Source of the DNA: Arthrobacter sp. C2
GTDB taxonomy: Bacteria; Actinomycetota; Actinomycetes; Actinomycetales; Micrococcaceae
DNA length: 64,000 nucleotides
Reading direction: 5' to 3'
NCBI GenBank assembly: GCA_024207135.1
Contig: CP042428.1
Location: 3,224,001-3,288,000 of the forward strand
Position 1 is the first letter of the stretch. Every line of letters starts with the position of its first letter. Under the pieces are notes generated by a model, which did no database searches, was not told the DNA's origin, and was given only the letters and a program-made list of their open reading frames with translations. Below, one piece after another: positions 8,806 through 17,283 of this stretch. Position numbers and translations under genes: made by a program.

Positions 8806-9432
8806 ATGGATGAGGGAATCTATTCGCGCCCGGCGCCGCAGCGTGAAGGCACCGACCTGGTCGTGGTGCTCCACGGGTACGGTTCGAACCCCGAACGCAT
8901 GACGGGCTGGTTCGACGAACTTCCGCCGCACGCCACCGGCGTGGCACTGCGCGGCCCGATGGATGTGGGCGGGGGCTGCGGTTGGTTCCTGCTGGACTAC
9001 TTCCTGGCCAACGACTTTGCCCAGGTCGTCGCCGCCGCGCAGCGGGTCTTCGACTGGCAGGACCGCCACGCCCTTGGCTACCGTTCGATCAGCGTGCTCG
9101 GGCATTCCCAGGGCATGGCCATGGCCACCACGCTGCATCGGCTGCGGCCCAAAACCTACAAGGCCCTCGTGGGCCTGAGCGGCTTCGTGCTCTCCAACGA
9201 ACTGCTGAACCTCACGGACACGGTTCCCGAGCCCGGGGCCGCGATCCCGTGCTTCTGGGGACGGGACCCGCGCGATGTGGTCATCAACCCGGACGCCATC
9301 GCCCACACGGACCAATGGCTGGCGGGCAACACGGCGCTGACCGCACGCACCTACCCGGAGATGGGGCACGGGTTCGGGGCGGACGAACGCCGCGACGTGC
9401 GCAACTTCCTCAAGCACTACCTGGCACCCTGA
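8806..9432 (+). CDS. Carboxylesterase/phospholipase, alpha/beta hydrolase
   Basis: A 208-residue alpha/beta hydrolase of the small esterase/phospholipase type. Landmarks are VVVLHGYGSNPERM (oxyanion hole HGYG), the nucleophile elbow GHSQGMAMA with its Ser, an Asp near DPRDVVINPD and a catalytic His in EMGHGFG. The family hydrolyses short carboxylic esters or lysophospholipids in the cytoplasm. ATG 8806 is preceded by TACGGT at 8794-8799 and GGAGGA, so both a leaderless and a ribosome-site reading fit this start. It diverges from the Lrp gene. Physiological substrate unknown. Confidence 0.85.
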   Translation: MDEGIYSRPAPQREGTDLVVVLHGYGSNPERMTGWFDELPPHATGVALRGPMDVGGGCGWFLLDYFLANDFAQVVAAAQRVFDWQDRHALGYRSISVLGHSQGMAMATTLHRLRPKTYKALVGLSGFVLSNELLNLTDTVPEPGAAIPCFWGRDPRDVVINPDAIAHTDQWLAGNTALTARTYPEMGHGFGADERRDVRNFLKHYLAP

Positions 9433-9464
9433 CCAGGCCTGCGCCTGGCGGGGGCGACAAGCAG

Positions 9465-9484
9465 GATCAACCGGATGGTTGATC
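9465..9484. promoter_or_regulatory. Palindromic operator candidate (motif copy 1)
   Basis: Arms GATCAACC and GGTTGATC surround GGAT. The same motif, ATCAACC-NNAT-GGTYGAT, is found at 36331-36348 before an ABC exporter gene. It lies 119 bases before the DUF2871 gene. MarR or TetR proteins commonly bind dyads of this size; the regulator is not known. Confidence 0.55.
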
Positions 9485-9602
9485 CGGGCGGGAACGCTTC
9501 CGGGCAGAGTTGGTGGTGGGATGCGGCAAGGCCCGGGCCCCTCGGGTCCTGCCGGCACAACCATCGCCTGCCCGGGCACCTGCGACAAGGAAGAACACTC
9601 TC

Positions 9603-10055
9603 ATGATGCGCCTGCTCTACACCGCCTTTGCCTTTGGAGCCACCGGGGTCCTTTCGGGCCTGTACTACCGGGAGCTGACCAAGGCCAACGACTTCATGGA
9701 CCGCTCGGCCTCCCAGCTGCCGTTGGTCCACACGCACCTGCTGGTGCTCGGCTTCGTCTTCCTGCTCATCGTGCTGGCGCTGGAGAAGCTCTTCGCCATC
9801 ACCGCCGCCGCCCCGCGCGCCTTCACCTGGTTCTACTGGCTGTGGACGCTCGGCGTAGCGGTGACCGGAGGGATGATGCTGGTGAAGGGGACGCTCGTGG
9901 TGCTGGGCGCCGACGCCAGTTCGGCGGCCTTCGCCGGGATCGCCGGCCTGGGACACATCTCGCTGGCCGTTGCCGTGCTGTTCGTGTCCCTGCGGGCGGC
10001 GCTGAAGAAGGCCGAGGCCGTCGGCCCGGTTGCGCCGGCGCTCGCCGGTCGCTGA
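9603..10055 (+). CDS. DUF2871 family membrane protein
   Basis: A 150-residue protein with four hydrophobic segments: MMRLLYTAFAFGATGVLSGL, LLVLGFVFLLIVLALEKLF, WLWTLGVAVTGGMMLVKGTL and GLGHISLAVAVLFVSLRAAL. The order and the LVHTHLLVLGF motif match DUF2871, a family of four-helix bacterial membrane proteins of unknown function. Its histidines (VHTH, GLGH) lie near helix ends and might bind a metal or haem, but nothing shows this. Two ATG codons stand in tandem at 9603 and 9606; AAGGAAG lies upstream. It appears to be transcribed alone, with a palindrome 119 bases upstream that is shared with the exporter at 36445. Confidence 0.75.
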   Translation: MMRLLYTAFAFGATGVLSGLYYRELTKANDFMDRSASQLPLVHTHLLVLGFVFLLIVLALEKLFAITAAAPRAFTWFYWLWTLGVAVTGGMMLVKGTLVVLGADASSAAFAGIAGLGHISLAVAVLFVSLRAALKKAEAVGPVAPALAGR

Positions 10056-10214
10056 GGGGACGCCAAGCCGGTTGCGCCCGCGGCGCGGCGCCTTCCGCCG
10101 CGGAAACCCGCCGCGCCACGGGCTTGCCGCAGGGCGGGCGGTGCGGTTGCCAGCATATGCCCAGCGAAAATACGTTTACGGCGACCGGCCCGGTGCCCAT
10201 AGAGTGGGGGCAGG

Positions 10215-11036
10215 ATGAAAAAGAACCCGATTACCTCCACTGTCATTGGCCCGGACGGCAAGCCCAAGCCGGGAGTGCAGGGCGCCATCATGAAGGCCGT
10301 TGGCGTGCAGCGCCCCATGGTCCTGGCCTACCTGCGGCGGATGCGGCGCAAGAACCCGGACCGGAGCGCGGCGGAACTGGCCAAGCTGGTCGAGCGCGAC
10401 TACCTGCTCACCATCACCGGCTCCGGTGCTGCGGTGGGTGCCACCGCGGCCATCCCCGGCGTGGGGACCGTCGCGGCCCTGGGGTTTTCGGCCGCTGCAA
10501 CCGTGGCCTTCCTCGAGGCCAGCGCCCTCTACGCCCAATCACTGGCGGAACTTCACGGCATCACCACCGAGGACCCGGACAAGGCCCGTCTCCTGGTCAT
10601 GGCGATCCTGCTGGGCGACGAGGGCAGCTCGATGATTTCGGCCCTGACCCACCAGGCCGCAGGCCACGGCGCGGGACCCGTCAAGGGATGGGCGGCAATG
10701 TTCGGGACCAACAAACCCTCCAGCCTGGTCTCGACGCTGCAGGGAACCATCCAGCGGACCTTCCTGAAGAAGATGTTCGCCACCCAGGGTGCTTCGATGC
10801 TTGGGCGGATGGTCCCCTTTGGCATCGGCGCGGCGGTTGGTGGCTTCGGCAACCGCTTCCTGGGCAAGAAGGTCATCGAGGCCGCGGGCCTGGCCTTCGG
10901 CACCCTGCCGACCACCATCCCCGGGCAACTGGTCAGCGAGGGCGAACGGCGCGAGGCCATGGCCGAGGTCGAGGCCGGCATCGAGGCCGAACGCCTGCGG
11001 CGCGGAACGAGCCTGGAAGCCGGCGAGACGCCTTAA
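10215..11036 (+). CDS. Hypothetical protein with glycine-rich hydrophobic segments
   Basis: A 273-residue protein I could not assign firmly. Residues about 68-105 form two glycine/alanine-rich hydrophobic stretches (TGSGAAVGATAAIPGVGTVA, then LGFSAAATVAFLEASAL), and another lies near 195 (GRMVPFGIGAAVGGFGNRFL). These glycine-zipper-like stretches resemble EcsC-like and other peripheral membrane proteins. The N-terminus is basic with a helical region and the C-terminus is a charged helix. The stop overlaps the converging DUF445 gene by four bases. Upstream, TAGAGT at 10200-10205 lies nine bases before ATG 10215 with a purine-rich spacer. Function unknown. Confidence 0.6.
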   Translation: MKKNPITSTVIGPDGKPKPGVQGAIMKAVGVQRPMVLAYLRRMRRKNPDRSAAELAKLVERDYLLTITGSGAAVGATAAIPGVGTVAALGFSAAATVAFLEASALYAQSLAELHGITTEDPDKARLLVMAILLGDEGSSMISALTHQAAGHGAGPVKGWAAMFGTNKPSSLVSTLQGTIQRTFLKKMFATQGASMLGRMVPFGIGAAVGGFGNRFLGKKVIEAAGLAFGTLPTTIPGQLVSEGERREAMAEVEAGIEAERLRRGTSLEAGETP

Positions 11037-12304
11037 CGCAGCAGCGCGTTGGCCACCGTGAAGATGGCCAGGCCCGCCAGGGAGCCCACGACCGTGCCGT
11101 TGATGCGAATGAACTGCAGGTCCCGTCCCACCTGCAACTCGATCTTTTCGCTGGTTTCCCGCCCGTCCCAGCGGGCCACGGTCTCGGTGATCAGCGAGGT
11201 GATCTGCCCGCGGTAGTTCTCCACGACGTAGCCCACGGCGTTGCCCACCCACCCGTTGACCTTCGCCGCGAGCTGCGCGTCGTCGCGCAGCCTGGCGCCG
11301 AGGTCGCGGATCGCCGCAATCATGGATCGGCGCAGTTCCGATTCCGGGTTTTCCATGGAGTCGATTAGGCCGGCCTTGATCGAGGACCAGCTGGTGGCCG
11401 CAAGATCACGCAATTGCGCATCCCCCAGCACCGAATGCTTCAAGGCCTCGACCTTGGCGATCATTTCGGCGTCGTCCTGCATGTCGGTGGCGAATTTCTC
11501 CAGCCACGCATCGATGCTCAGCCGCATCGGGTGGTGCGGGTTCTCGCGCACGGCACGGACGAATTTGTGCAGCTCGCGGTGAAGCTTCTCGCCCAGCAGG
11601 GTGTCGACCATCGCCGGCACCCAGGAAGGGGAACGCTCGGCGACCAGGGACACGATCATGACGCGGTTGCCGTCGACCCACTGCTCGGCGCGTTCGGCCA
11701 GCAGGTCCACCGCGGGTTTGTGGTGCCCGTCGGCGACCACGCGCGCCATGATCCGCCCCAGGGTCGAGGACCACTCTGGGGCGAGCATGTGTTTCTTGGC
11801 CAGCGACTCCAGCAGGGCCAGCACGTCGCGGTCGTCCAAGACCTCCAGCACCGCCCGGGCCACCGTGGAAACCTCCTGGGAAACCCGGGTGGCCGCCTCG
11901 TCCTTGGCGAGCCACGTCCCGACGCTGCGCGAGACATCGAATTGCTGCAGCTTGGCGTCCACGACCTCCCGGGAGAGGAAGTTTTCCTGCACGAACTGGC
12001 CCAGGCTTTCGCCGATCTGGTCCTTCTTGCGCGGGATGATCGCGGTGTGCGGGATCTTGAGCCCCATCGGGTGTTTGAACAGGGCGGTGACGGCGAACCA
12101 GTCGGCCAATGCGCCAACCATTCCGCCCTCGGCCGCCGCCCGCACGTACTCCAGCCACGGGTAGCTGTGCTGCAGCGCGAAGGCCACGGCGAAGATCACG
12201 GCAAAGACCGCCAGCAGGGAGGTGGCCAGGCGTTTCATCTTGCGCAGCGCGACCGCCTTGGCGGCATCGTTTGCTGCGGCAAGGCCGAATCCTGTCGATG
12301 TCAT
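11033..12304 (-). CDS. DUF445 family protein
   Basis: A 423-residue protein of the DUF445 (YheB/YtxH-neighbour) family. The N-terminal membrane segment LLAVFAVIFAVAFALQHSYP is followed by the family hallmark AAAEGGMVGALADWFAVTAL and FKHPMGLKIPHTAIIPRKKD, then a long helical domain, and the C-terminus ends in a second membrane segment VVGSLAGLAIFTVANALL. The family is widespread in bacteria and has no settled function; a scaffold between membrane and cytoplasm is only a guess. It has a good ribosome site (AGGGAG) and runs divergently from the GDPD gene. Confidence 0.85.
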   Translation of the reverse strand: MTSTGFGLAAANDAAKAVALRKMKRLATSLLAVFAVIFAVAFALQHSYPWLEYVRAAAEGGMVGALADWFAVTALFKHPMGLKIPHTAIIPRKKDQIGESLGQFVQENFLSREVVDAKLQQFDVSRSVGTWLAKDEAATRVSQEVSTVARAVLEVLDDRDVLALLESLAKKHMLAPEWSSTLGRIMARVVADGHHKPAVDLLAERAEQWVDGNRVMIVSLVAERSPSWVPAMVDTLLGEKLHRELHKFVRAVRENPHHPMRLSIDAWLEKFATDMQDDAEMIAKVEALKHSVLGDAQLRDLAATSWSSIKAGLIDSMENPESELRRSMIAAIRDLGARLRDDAQLAAKVNGWVGNAVGYVVENYRGQITSLITETVARWDGRETSEKIELQVGRDLQFIRINGTVVGSLAGLAIFTVANALLR

Positions 12305-12419
12305 GGGTGCGGCTCCCTTGGCCTGGGCGTGCGGGTGGGACAGGGTTCCAACGATAGTTCACTAAGCCACAGGCGCGGGAAGCGGCACGGATGCCGTGCC
12401 CGGCGGTAGCGTGAAAGGC

Positions 12420-13301
12420 ATGAGAACCCTCGTCTATGCCCACCGCGGTTCGTCACAGGCCTACGCGGAAAACACGCGCGCAGCCTACATGCAAGCCCTT
12501 GCTGACGGGGCGGACGGCATCGAGTGCGACATCCACCTGAGCTCGGACGGCTTCGTGGTGTGCCACCACGACCCCACGGTCGATAGGACCTCGGACTCCA
12601 GCGGGCGGGTAGGGGAAAAGACCCTGTCGGAGTTGAAGGCACTGGATTTTTCGTCCTGGAAGAACCCGGCGATCCCGGCGGCCTACGGGGGGCTGCACGA
12701 GCAATTGGTGACGCTGGGTGAACTCGTCGGGCTCCTGCAGGATGCCGGCCGTCCCATCGGCCTGGCCGTGGAGATCAAGCATCCAAGCCCCTTCGGCAGG
12801 CGGCTGGAGGAGGCGATGTTCGAGGAGCTTTCGGCCCTGGGTTGGGACGCGGAGACCTCCGCGCTGGGCAACATCCAGGTCTCCTTCATGAGCTTCGACC
12901 CGGATTCGGTGCGGTACCTGATGGAACGGGTGTCCCCGGACCACGTCTGCCAACTGGTCACCGAGGTCGACGAGGAGTGGATCGATGAGCTGGTCAAGGC
13001 CGGGGAAACCGACAGGGCCGGCGTGGCCGCGGTGCTGGCCCGGGCCATGACCGCGGGGGTCGACCTGCTTGGTTCCGGGGTGCCGCAGCTCGCCGGCCCG
13101 GGCGTGGCCTACATGCGCAAGTACCCACAACTGACCGATGCCTGGCTGGCCCGCGGGGCGATACTCCGGGTGTGGACCGTCGATGACCCGCAGGACGCCA
13201 GCTACCTCGTGAAGCGCGGGGTCGCCCAACTCACCAGCAACGTTCCCGCGGCCATCAAGGAACACCTCGGCCTGAACGGGTGCCCGGGAGCCGAAGCGTA
13301 G
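12420..13301 (+). CDS. glpQ: Glycerophosphodiester phosphodiesterase
   Basis: A 293-residue cytoplasmic GDPD. The TIM-barrel signature is intact: [20 protein letters not shown] (catalytic His and Arg), [20 protein letters not shown] (Glu, Asp) and [11 protein letters not shown] (second His). The C-terminal [20 protein letters not shown] is the usual barrel end. It hydrolyses glycerophosphodiesters to glycerol-3-phosphate and an alcohol, recovering phospholipid headgroups. No signal peptide is present, so it acts inside the cell. ATG 12420 fits the family N-terminus and lies seven bases after TAGCGT (12407-12412), a leaderless configuration. Confidence 0.9.
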   Translation: MRTLVYAHRGSSQAYAENTRAAYMQALADGADGIECDIHLSSDGFVVCHHDPTVDRTSDSSGRVGEKTLSELKALDFSSWKNPAIPAAYGGLHEQLVTLGELVGLLQDAGRPIGLAVEIKHPSPFGRRLEEAMFEELSALGWDAETSALGNIQVSFMSFDPDSVRYLMERVSPDHVCQLVTEVDEEWIDELVKAGETDRAGVAAVLARAMTAGVDLLGSGVPQLAGPGVAYMRKYPQLTDAWLARGAILRVWTVDDPQDASYLVKRGVAQLTSNVPAAIKEHLGLNGCPGAEA

Positions 13302-13311
13302 GCTGGCATTC

Positions 13312-13986
13312 GTGGAACCACAAACAAGCGCATATTTCTCCGACACCTACCTCTTCGAGACCGAAACCGTCGTCATCGCCGCCGGGCACACCGATGCCGG
13401 CGAAGCGTGGATCGCGTTGGGCCCGAACATCTTCCACCCGCGCGGCGGGGGACAGATGGAGGACGCCGGCACGGTCGATGGCCGCGAAGTCACAGTGGCT
13501 CGCCAAGGGAACGGCCTGGTGGTCCTGTCCGGCGAGGAACTGCCCGGGCTCGGGACCACGGTGCACGCCGCCGTGGATCCCGGCACCCGCTTGCTGCATG
13601 CCGCCCTGCACACCGCCGGCCACTTGGTTGGATTCCTGGGCGAGGAGCGGGGCTGGCGGCACAGCGGGCACAGCCACTTCCCCGGCCAGGCCCGCCTGGA
13701 CTTCCACCCCGAGTCTGTCGCCGAGGACCTCGGCGACCCGGACACCCGTGCCGCGGTTATCGCGCAGCTCCAGGCGCGGATGCAGGAACTGATCGACACC
13801 CGGGCGCCGGTCACCAGCAGCATTGACGCCCACGGGATCCGCACCGTGGCGATCGCCGGGGTCAACGCCGAACCGTGCGGCGGCACCCACGTCAGCGACC
13901 TGGGTGCCTTGAAGGGTGCCCGGATCCTGGAGGCCAAGATCAAACGCGGCGCACTGAAGGTGCGCTACGAGGCCACCCACGCCTAA
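13312..13986 (+). CDS. AlaX-type alanyl-tRNA editing / threonyl-alanyl-tRNA SAD hydrolase
   Basis: A 224-residue free-standing editing protein. It has the second-additional-domain fold with zinc ligands H100 and H104 (HTAGH) and C189 and H193 (CGGTH), and the strand motif [14 protein letters not shown], all as in AlaX and the AlaRS editing domain. The family deacylates mischarged tRNA-Ala (Ser or Gly). It begins with GTG 13312, seven bases after TAGGCT (13299-13304), which overlaps the stop codon of the GDPD gene. Homologues are sometimes annotated as metal-dependent hydrolases; the zinc motif makes tRNA editing the best call. Confidence 0.82.
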   Translation: MEPQTSAYFSDTYLFETETVVIAAGHTDAGEAWIALGPNIFHPRGGGQMEDAGTVDGREVTVARQGNGLVVLSGEELPGLGTTVHAAVDPGTRLLHAALHTAGHLVGFLGEERGWRHSGHSHFPGQARLDFHPESVAEDLGDPDTRAAVIAQLQARMQELIDTRAPVTSSIDAHGIRTVAIAGVNAEPCGGTHVSDLGALKGARILEAKIKRGALKVRYEATHA

Positions 13987-14054
13987 GCCCGGGCCACAGG
14001 CAACCGCAGACCACGATGCACGCGGCGGCATCGGCGATGGCTAAGCTTGATGCC

Positions 14055-14777
14055 GTGCCATCCCTCATGACTCCAGCAACCAAGATCGGTTCATCCATTG
14101 CGGTTGCCACGGGCCTTTATGCGATTTCCTACGGCGCGCTGGGCGTTGCCGCAGGGTTGAACCTCTGGCAGGTAATGGCGCTGAGCCTGTTGATGTTCAC
14201 CGGGGGCTCGCAATTCGCCTTCATCGGGGTGATCGCCGGCGGGGGTTCCCCGGGGGCGGCCTTTGGCGCGGCCACGCTCCTGGGCGTAAGGAATGCCGTC
14301 TACGGCATGCAGATCAAGGCCATGCTCAGACCGAACGGACTGAAAAAGCTGCTGGCCGCGCAGGTGACCATCGACGAATCCACGGCCACCGCCGCCGGGC
14401 AGAGCGACCCGGCCGAACAGAAACGCGGTTTCTGGGTCGCGGGAATCGGCGTATACGTCTTGTGGAATATCTTTACCGTCGCCGGGGCCCTGCTTGGCGA
14501 CGCGCTGGGAGACCCCAAGGCCTGGGGCCTTGACGGTGCCGCGGTGGCGGCGTTCCTGGGGCTGCTGTGGCCCCGCCTGAAATCGGCCGAACCGGTTGCC
14601 ATCGCCACGGTGTGCGCATTGGCCACCGTCCTGGCGATCCCGCTGGTCCCGCCGGGTGTGCCGATCCTGGTGGCGGCCCTCGTTGCGGGCGTGTGGGGCT
14701 ACTTCGGGCGGGGACCGGCAACGGAGGGGCTCGAACCGGATGTCGAGCCGCGCGCAACACGTGGGGAGTCCGAATGA
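14055..14777 (+). CDS. azlC: AzlC family branched-chain amino acid exporter subunit
   Basis: A 240-residue membrane protein of the AzlC/YgaZ family with six to seven hydrophobic segments. Characteristic stretches are YAISYGALGVAAGLNLWQVM, LMFTGGSQFAFIGVIAGGGS and LGVRNAVYGMQIKAML. With AzlD it exports branched-chain amino acids or analogues such as azaleucine. GTG 14055 is preferred: TAAGCT (14042-14047) lies seven bases upstream, the same arrangement as the gene at 16762. In-frame ATGs at 14016 and 14037 lack any ribosome site. Its stop overlaps azlD by four bases. Confidence 0.85.
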   Translation: MPSLMTPATKIGSSIAVATGLYAISYGALGVAAGLNLWQVMALSLLMFTGGSQFAFIGVIAGGGSPGAAFGAATLLGVRNAVYGMQIKAMLRPNGLKKLLAAQVTIDESTATAAGQSDPAEQKRGFWVAGIGVYVLWNIFTVAGALLGDALGDPKAWGLDGAAVAAFLGLLWPRLKSAEPVAIATVCALATVLAIPLVPPGVPILVAALVAGVWGYFGRGPATEGLEPDVEPRATRGESE

Positions 14778-15088
14778 GCGAATTGTGGTGGTGGATCCTT
14801 GCCGGCTGCGCGGCAGCCTACGGCATCAAGCTCCTGGGCTACCTGGTCCCGGAAAAGATCCTTGAAAACGAGAAGATGACCCGTGCCGCGGGGACCTTGA
14901 CCATCGGCCTGCTGGCATCACTGACCATCGTCAACACCGTGGCCAGCGGAACCGCGGTGGCATTCGATGCGCGGGTGGCGGCCCTGCTTGCCGCCGGCGT
15001 CGCGCTGCTGCTGCGCGCCCCGTTCCTCGTGGTGGTCATCGTCGGCGCAGGGGCCGCGGCCCTGGCTCGCTACCTGGGTTGGGGCTAG
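14774..15088 (+). CDS. azlD: AzlD family branched-chain amino acid transport protein
   Basis: A 104-residue, very hydrophobic protein with three to four membrane segments (LWWWILAGCAAAYGIKLLGY, AAGTLTIGLLASLTIVNTVA, RAPFLVVVIVGAGAAALARY). It is the small partner of AzlC and starts within the azlC stop codon (ATGA). Its stop overlaps the end of the converging lipoprotein gene by four bases. The GYLVPEKIL motif after the first helix is family-typical. Confidence 0.85.
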   Translation: MSELWWWILAGCAAAYGIKLLGYLVPEKILENEKMTRAAGTLTIGLLASLTIVNTVASGTAVAFDARVAALLAAGVALLLRAPFLVVVIVGAGAAALARYLGWG

Positions 15089-15519
15089 GACCCTTGCCCC
15101 GGGGCGCTGGCAAAAACCAGCGTCGAATAGGTGTTGCCCGGCTCCAGGGCGATTGACACGAAGCCCGGACGGGCCGTGCCCGTGACGAAGACGTCCACCG
15201 TGGCAACCTTCCGGTCGCATGGAACCGCCAACAGGTTGCCGTGTTCCAGCTCCAGATGCAGCGTCCCGGACCCGGCGCACACGGCCATCAACGTCAGCCG
15301 GGTTCCCTCGTAGCGCCCCAGCTTGGCGGTTGCCTTGACCGTCGCCCGGTCGGCCGACCCCATGCCCATCAGAACCTGGGCCTCGCCGGGAACAAGATCC
15401 ATGAGGTCCTCCAAGGCGTCGCTCGGGGATGCCCGCGACGGGACAAGGGGCCCGGCGGAGCAGCCGCCCAGCACACCAAGCAGCACCGCGGCCGCTCCGA
15501 TCCTCAGAAATGCCCCCAT
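15085..15519 (-). CDS. Putative lipoprotein, unknown function
   Basis: A 144-residue protein. The N-terminus MGAFLRIGAAAVLLGVLGGC gives a lipoprotein signal peptide with a lipobox LGGC, so the mature protein should be lipid-anchored to the outside of the membrane. The rest (about 120 residues) is probably a beta-rich domain with two further cysteines (AVCAGSG, AVPCDRK) that could form a disulfide. It looks like the small actinobacterial lipoproteins of unknown role; no family is recognised. ATG 15519 is chosen for the signal peptide. Confidence 0.7.
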   Translation of the reverse strand: MGAFLRIGAAAVLLGVLGGCSAGPLVPSRASPSDALEDLMDLVPGEAQVLMGMGSADRATVKATAKLGRYEGTRLTLMAVCAGSGTLHLELEHGNLLAVPCDRKVATVDVFVTGTARPGFVSIALEPGNTYSTLVFASAPGQGS

Positions 15520-15668
15520 GTCTACCGTCTCCCAAGTATTTTCCGGTTGGGCTTGAGCCTTGCAGAGCCCCCGGCGCTTGGCAAGGAAAACAACAACGGA
15601 TCTCCTTGCATGTCGTGTTTCCGGCGCCGGCAAGTGACATGTCGGTGCCGCGGTGGCACAGTGGAAGC

Positions 15669-15974
15669 ATGATTGTTGCCTTCTCTGTCGCCCCCAGCAC
15701 CGACAACACCGACGGGTCCGTCCACGAAGCCGTGGCCGCCGCCGTCAAGGTCGTCCGGGACTCCGGCCTGCCCAACTCCACCTCCTCGATGTTCACGGAA
15801 CTCGAAGGCGAATGGGACGAGGTCATGGACGTCGTCAAGCGGGCCACCGAAGCCGTTGCCGCCTACGGTTCCCGGGTATCCCTCGTGCTCAAGGCCGACA
15901 TCCGTCCCGGCTACACCGGCGAGCTGACCGGAAAGATCGAGCGACTGGAAAAGGCCATCAACTCACAGGAGTAG
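15669..15974 (+). CDS. Thiamine-binding protein, MTH1187/YkoF-like family
   Basis: A 101-residue protein of the MTH1187 (DUF77) family. It begins MIVAFSVAPS, contains VRDSGLPNSTSSMFTELEGE and ends with RVSLVLKADIRPGYTGELTG, the family's ferredoxin-like core. Members form tetramers and bind thiamine or a thiamine precursor. It is six bases upstream of an O-methyltransferase gene with a shared direction, so the pair is probably co-transcribed. No thiamine genes or TPP riboswitch are adjacent. Confidence 0.82.
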   Translation: MIVAFSVAPSTDNTDGSVHEAVAAAVKVVRDSGLPNSTSSMFTELEGEWDEVMDVVKRATEAVAAYGSRVSLVLKADIRPGYTGELTGKIERLEKAINSQE

Positions 15975-15979
15975 CAAAC

Positions 15980-16669
15980 ATGGATACCCCAGCTGCCGTG
16001 CCCGGCCCGGCCGACGTCGACAAGTACATGGTGGAAAAACTGCTCGCCCCGGAACCGGAAATGGCGAAGGCGCGGGAACGCGCCCACGCCGCCGGGTTGC
16101 CGCACATCGAGGTCAGCGAGGTGCAGGGCAAGTTCCTGATGCTGCTGGCCCAGATCGCCGGTGCCAGGCGGGCGCTGGAAATCGGCACCCTGGGCGGGTA
16201 TTCCACGACCTGGCTGGCCCGCGGGGTCGGCCCCGGCGGCCATGTGACCACCTGCGAGTACGAGCCGTTGCACGCCCGGGTGGCCGCGGACAACCTTGCC
16301 GCGTGCGGGGTCGAGGACCGGGTCGACATCCGCATCGGCGCGGCCCTGGACACCCTCGATGCCCTGCTGGCCGAGGGCGGCGAACCCTTTGACTTGATAT
16401 TCATCGATGCGGACAAGGAAAACAACGGGCACTACATCGAGTTGGCCATCGCGCTGGGCCGCACCGGAAGCGTCATCGTGGTGGACAATGTGGTGCGCGA
16501 GGGCGCGGTGCTGCGGCCCGGGGATCCGCTCTCCGAGGCCGGGCGGATGGTCAACGGCGTGCGGCAGGGGATCGATGTGCTCGGCTCCAACCCGCGGCTC
16601 GACGCCACGGCACTGCAGACCGTCGGGGCCAAGGGCTGGGACGGCTTTGCCCTGGCCGTCGTCCGCTAG
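15980..16669 (+). CDS. SAM-dependent O-methyltransferase (catechol/caffeoyl-CoA OMT type)
   Basis: A 229-residue class I methyltransferase of the O-methyltransferase 3 family. SAM-binding landmarks are ALEIGTLGGYSTTWLARGV and TCEYEPLHARVAADNL; the metal-site Asp residues are in LIFIDADKENNG and VVDNVVREGAV. Such enzymes methylate catechol-type hydroxyls using Mg2+. AGGAG lies 10 bases before ATG 15980. The natural substrate cannot be told from sequence. Confidence 0.85.
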   Translation: MDTPAAVPGPADVDKYMVEKLLAPEPEMAKARERAHAAGLPHIEVSEVQGKFLMLLAQIAGARRALEIGTLGGYSTTWLARGVGPGGHVTTCEYEPLHARVAADNLAACGVEDRVDIRIGAALDTLDALLAEGGEPFDLIFIDADKENNGHYIELAIALGRTGSVIVVDNVVREGAVLRPGDPLSEAGRMVNGVRQGIDVLGSNPRLDATALQTVGAKGWDGFALAVVR

Positions 16670-16761
16670 GAAGCCCGGCAGGCAACGGCCCCGGGGCGGG
16701 GCTGATTCGGGGTGCCCGCTCCTTTCGTCGCGGCGGCCGCCAAGCGCATAAGCTTGCCCCT

Positions 16762-17283
16762 GTGACTACCGATCCCTGCACCATCCGACTTGCCGTGCCC
16801 GAAGACATTCCCGCAGCCCTCGAAATGAAGCTCGCATCCTGGGAAGAGGCCTATGGCAGCCAGCGCCCCGCCTCCTTCTTCGCCAACGCCCGCGCGTCGC
16901 TGGAGCAACAGGCCGACTGGTGGACCCGCGGCCTGGCCCAGGGCGCCGAGCTGTGGATCGCCACCAGCGCATCGGGTGACGTCGTTGGCGTGGCCGGTGG
17001 CGGGCCCGCGGCGGACGACGACGCGGACACGCAGGTCGCCATCGAACTGCAGGTCCTCTACGTCCTGGCCTCGCACCACGGCACCGGACTGGGCGAGCGC
17101 CTGATGGCCGCCGCGCTGGGGAACCGCGACGCGGTGCTCTGGGTGCTTGAGCACAACCCGCGTGCCCGCCGGTTCTACGAGAAGCACGGCTTCGTCGCCG
17201 ACGGCCGCGTCGAGGCATTGGTCGACGACTGGGCCGGGCTGAACGAGCTGCGCATGGTCCGCCACGGTGCCGACCGTGGCTAA
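16762..17283 (+). CDS. GNAT family N-acetyltransferase
   Basis: A 173-residue acetyltransferase. The acetyl-CoA motif A is LQVLYVLASHHGTGLGERLM, followed by VLWVLEHNPRARRFYEKHGF, both standard GNAT signatures. The start is GTG 16762, seven bases after TAAGCT (16749-16754). It overlaps the next gene by eight bases (GTGGCTAA), so the two are translationally coupled. Substrate unknown; proteins of this size often acetylate ribosomal proteins, antibiotics or small amines. Confidence 0.85.
   Translation: MTTDPCTIRLAVPEDIPAALEMKLASWEEAYGSQRPASFFANARASLEQQADWWTRGLAQGAELWIATSASGDVVGVAGGGPAADDDADTQVAIELQVLYVLASHHGTGLGERLMAAALGNRDAVLWVLEHNPRARRFYEKHGFVADGRVEALVDDWAGLNELRMVRHGADRG

Noticed and set aside
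10082-10117. Hairpin GGCGCGGCG/CGCCGCGCC after the DUF2871 gene as a terminator
   Set aside because: Only nine paired bases with an 18-base loop and no U-tract; in this GC-rich sequence it may be chance.
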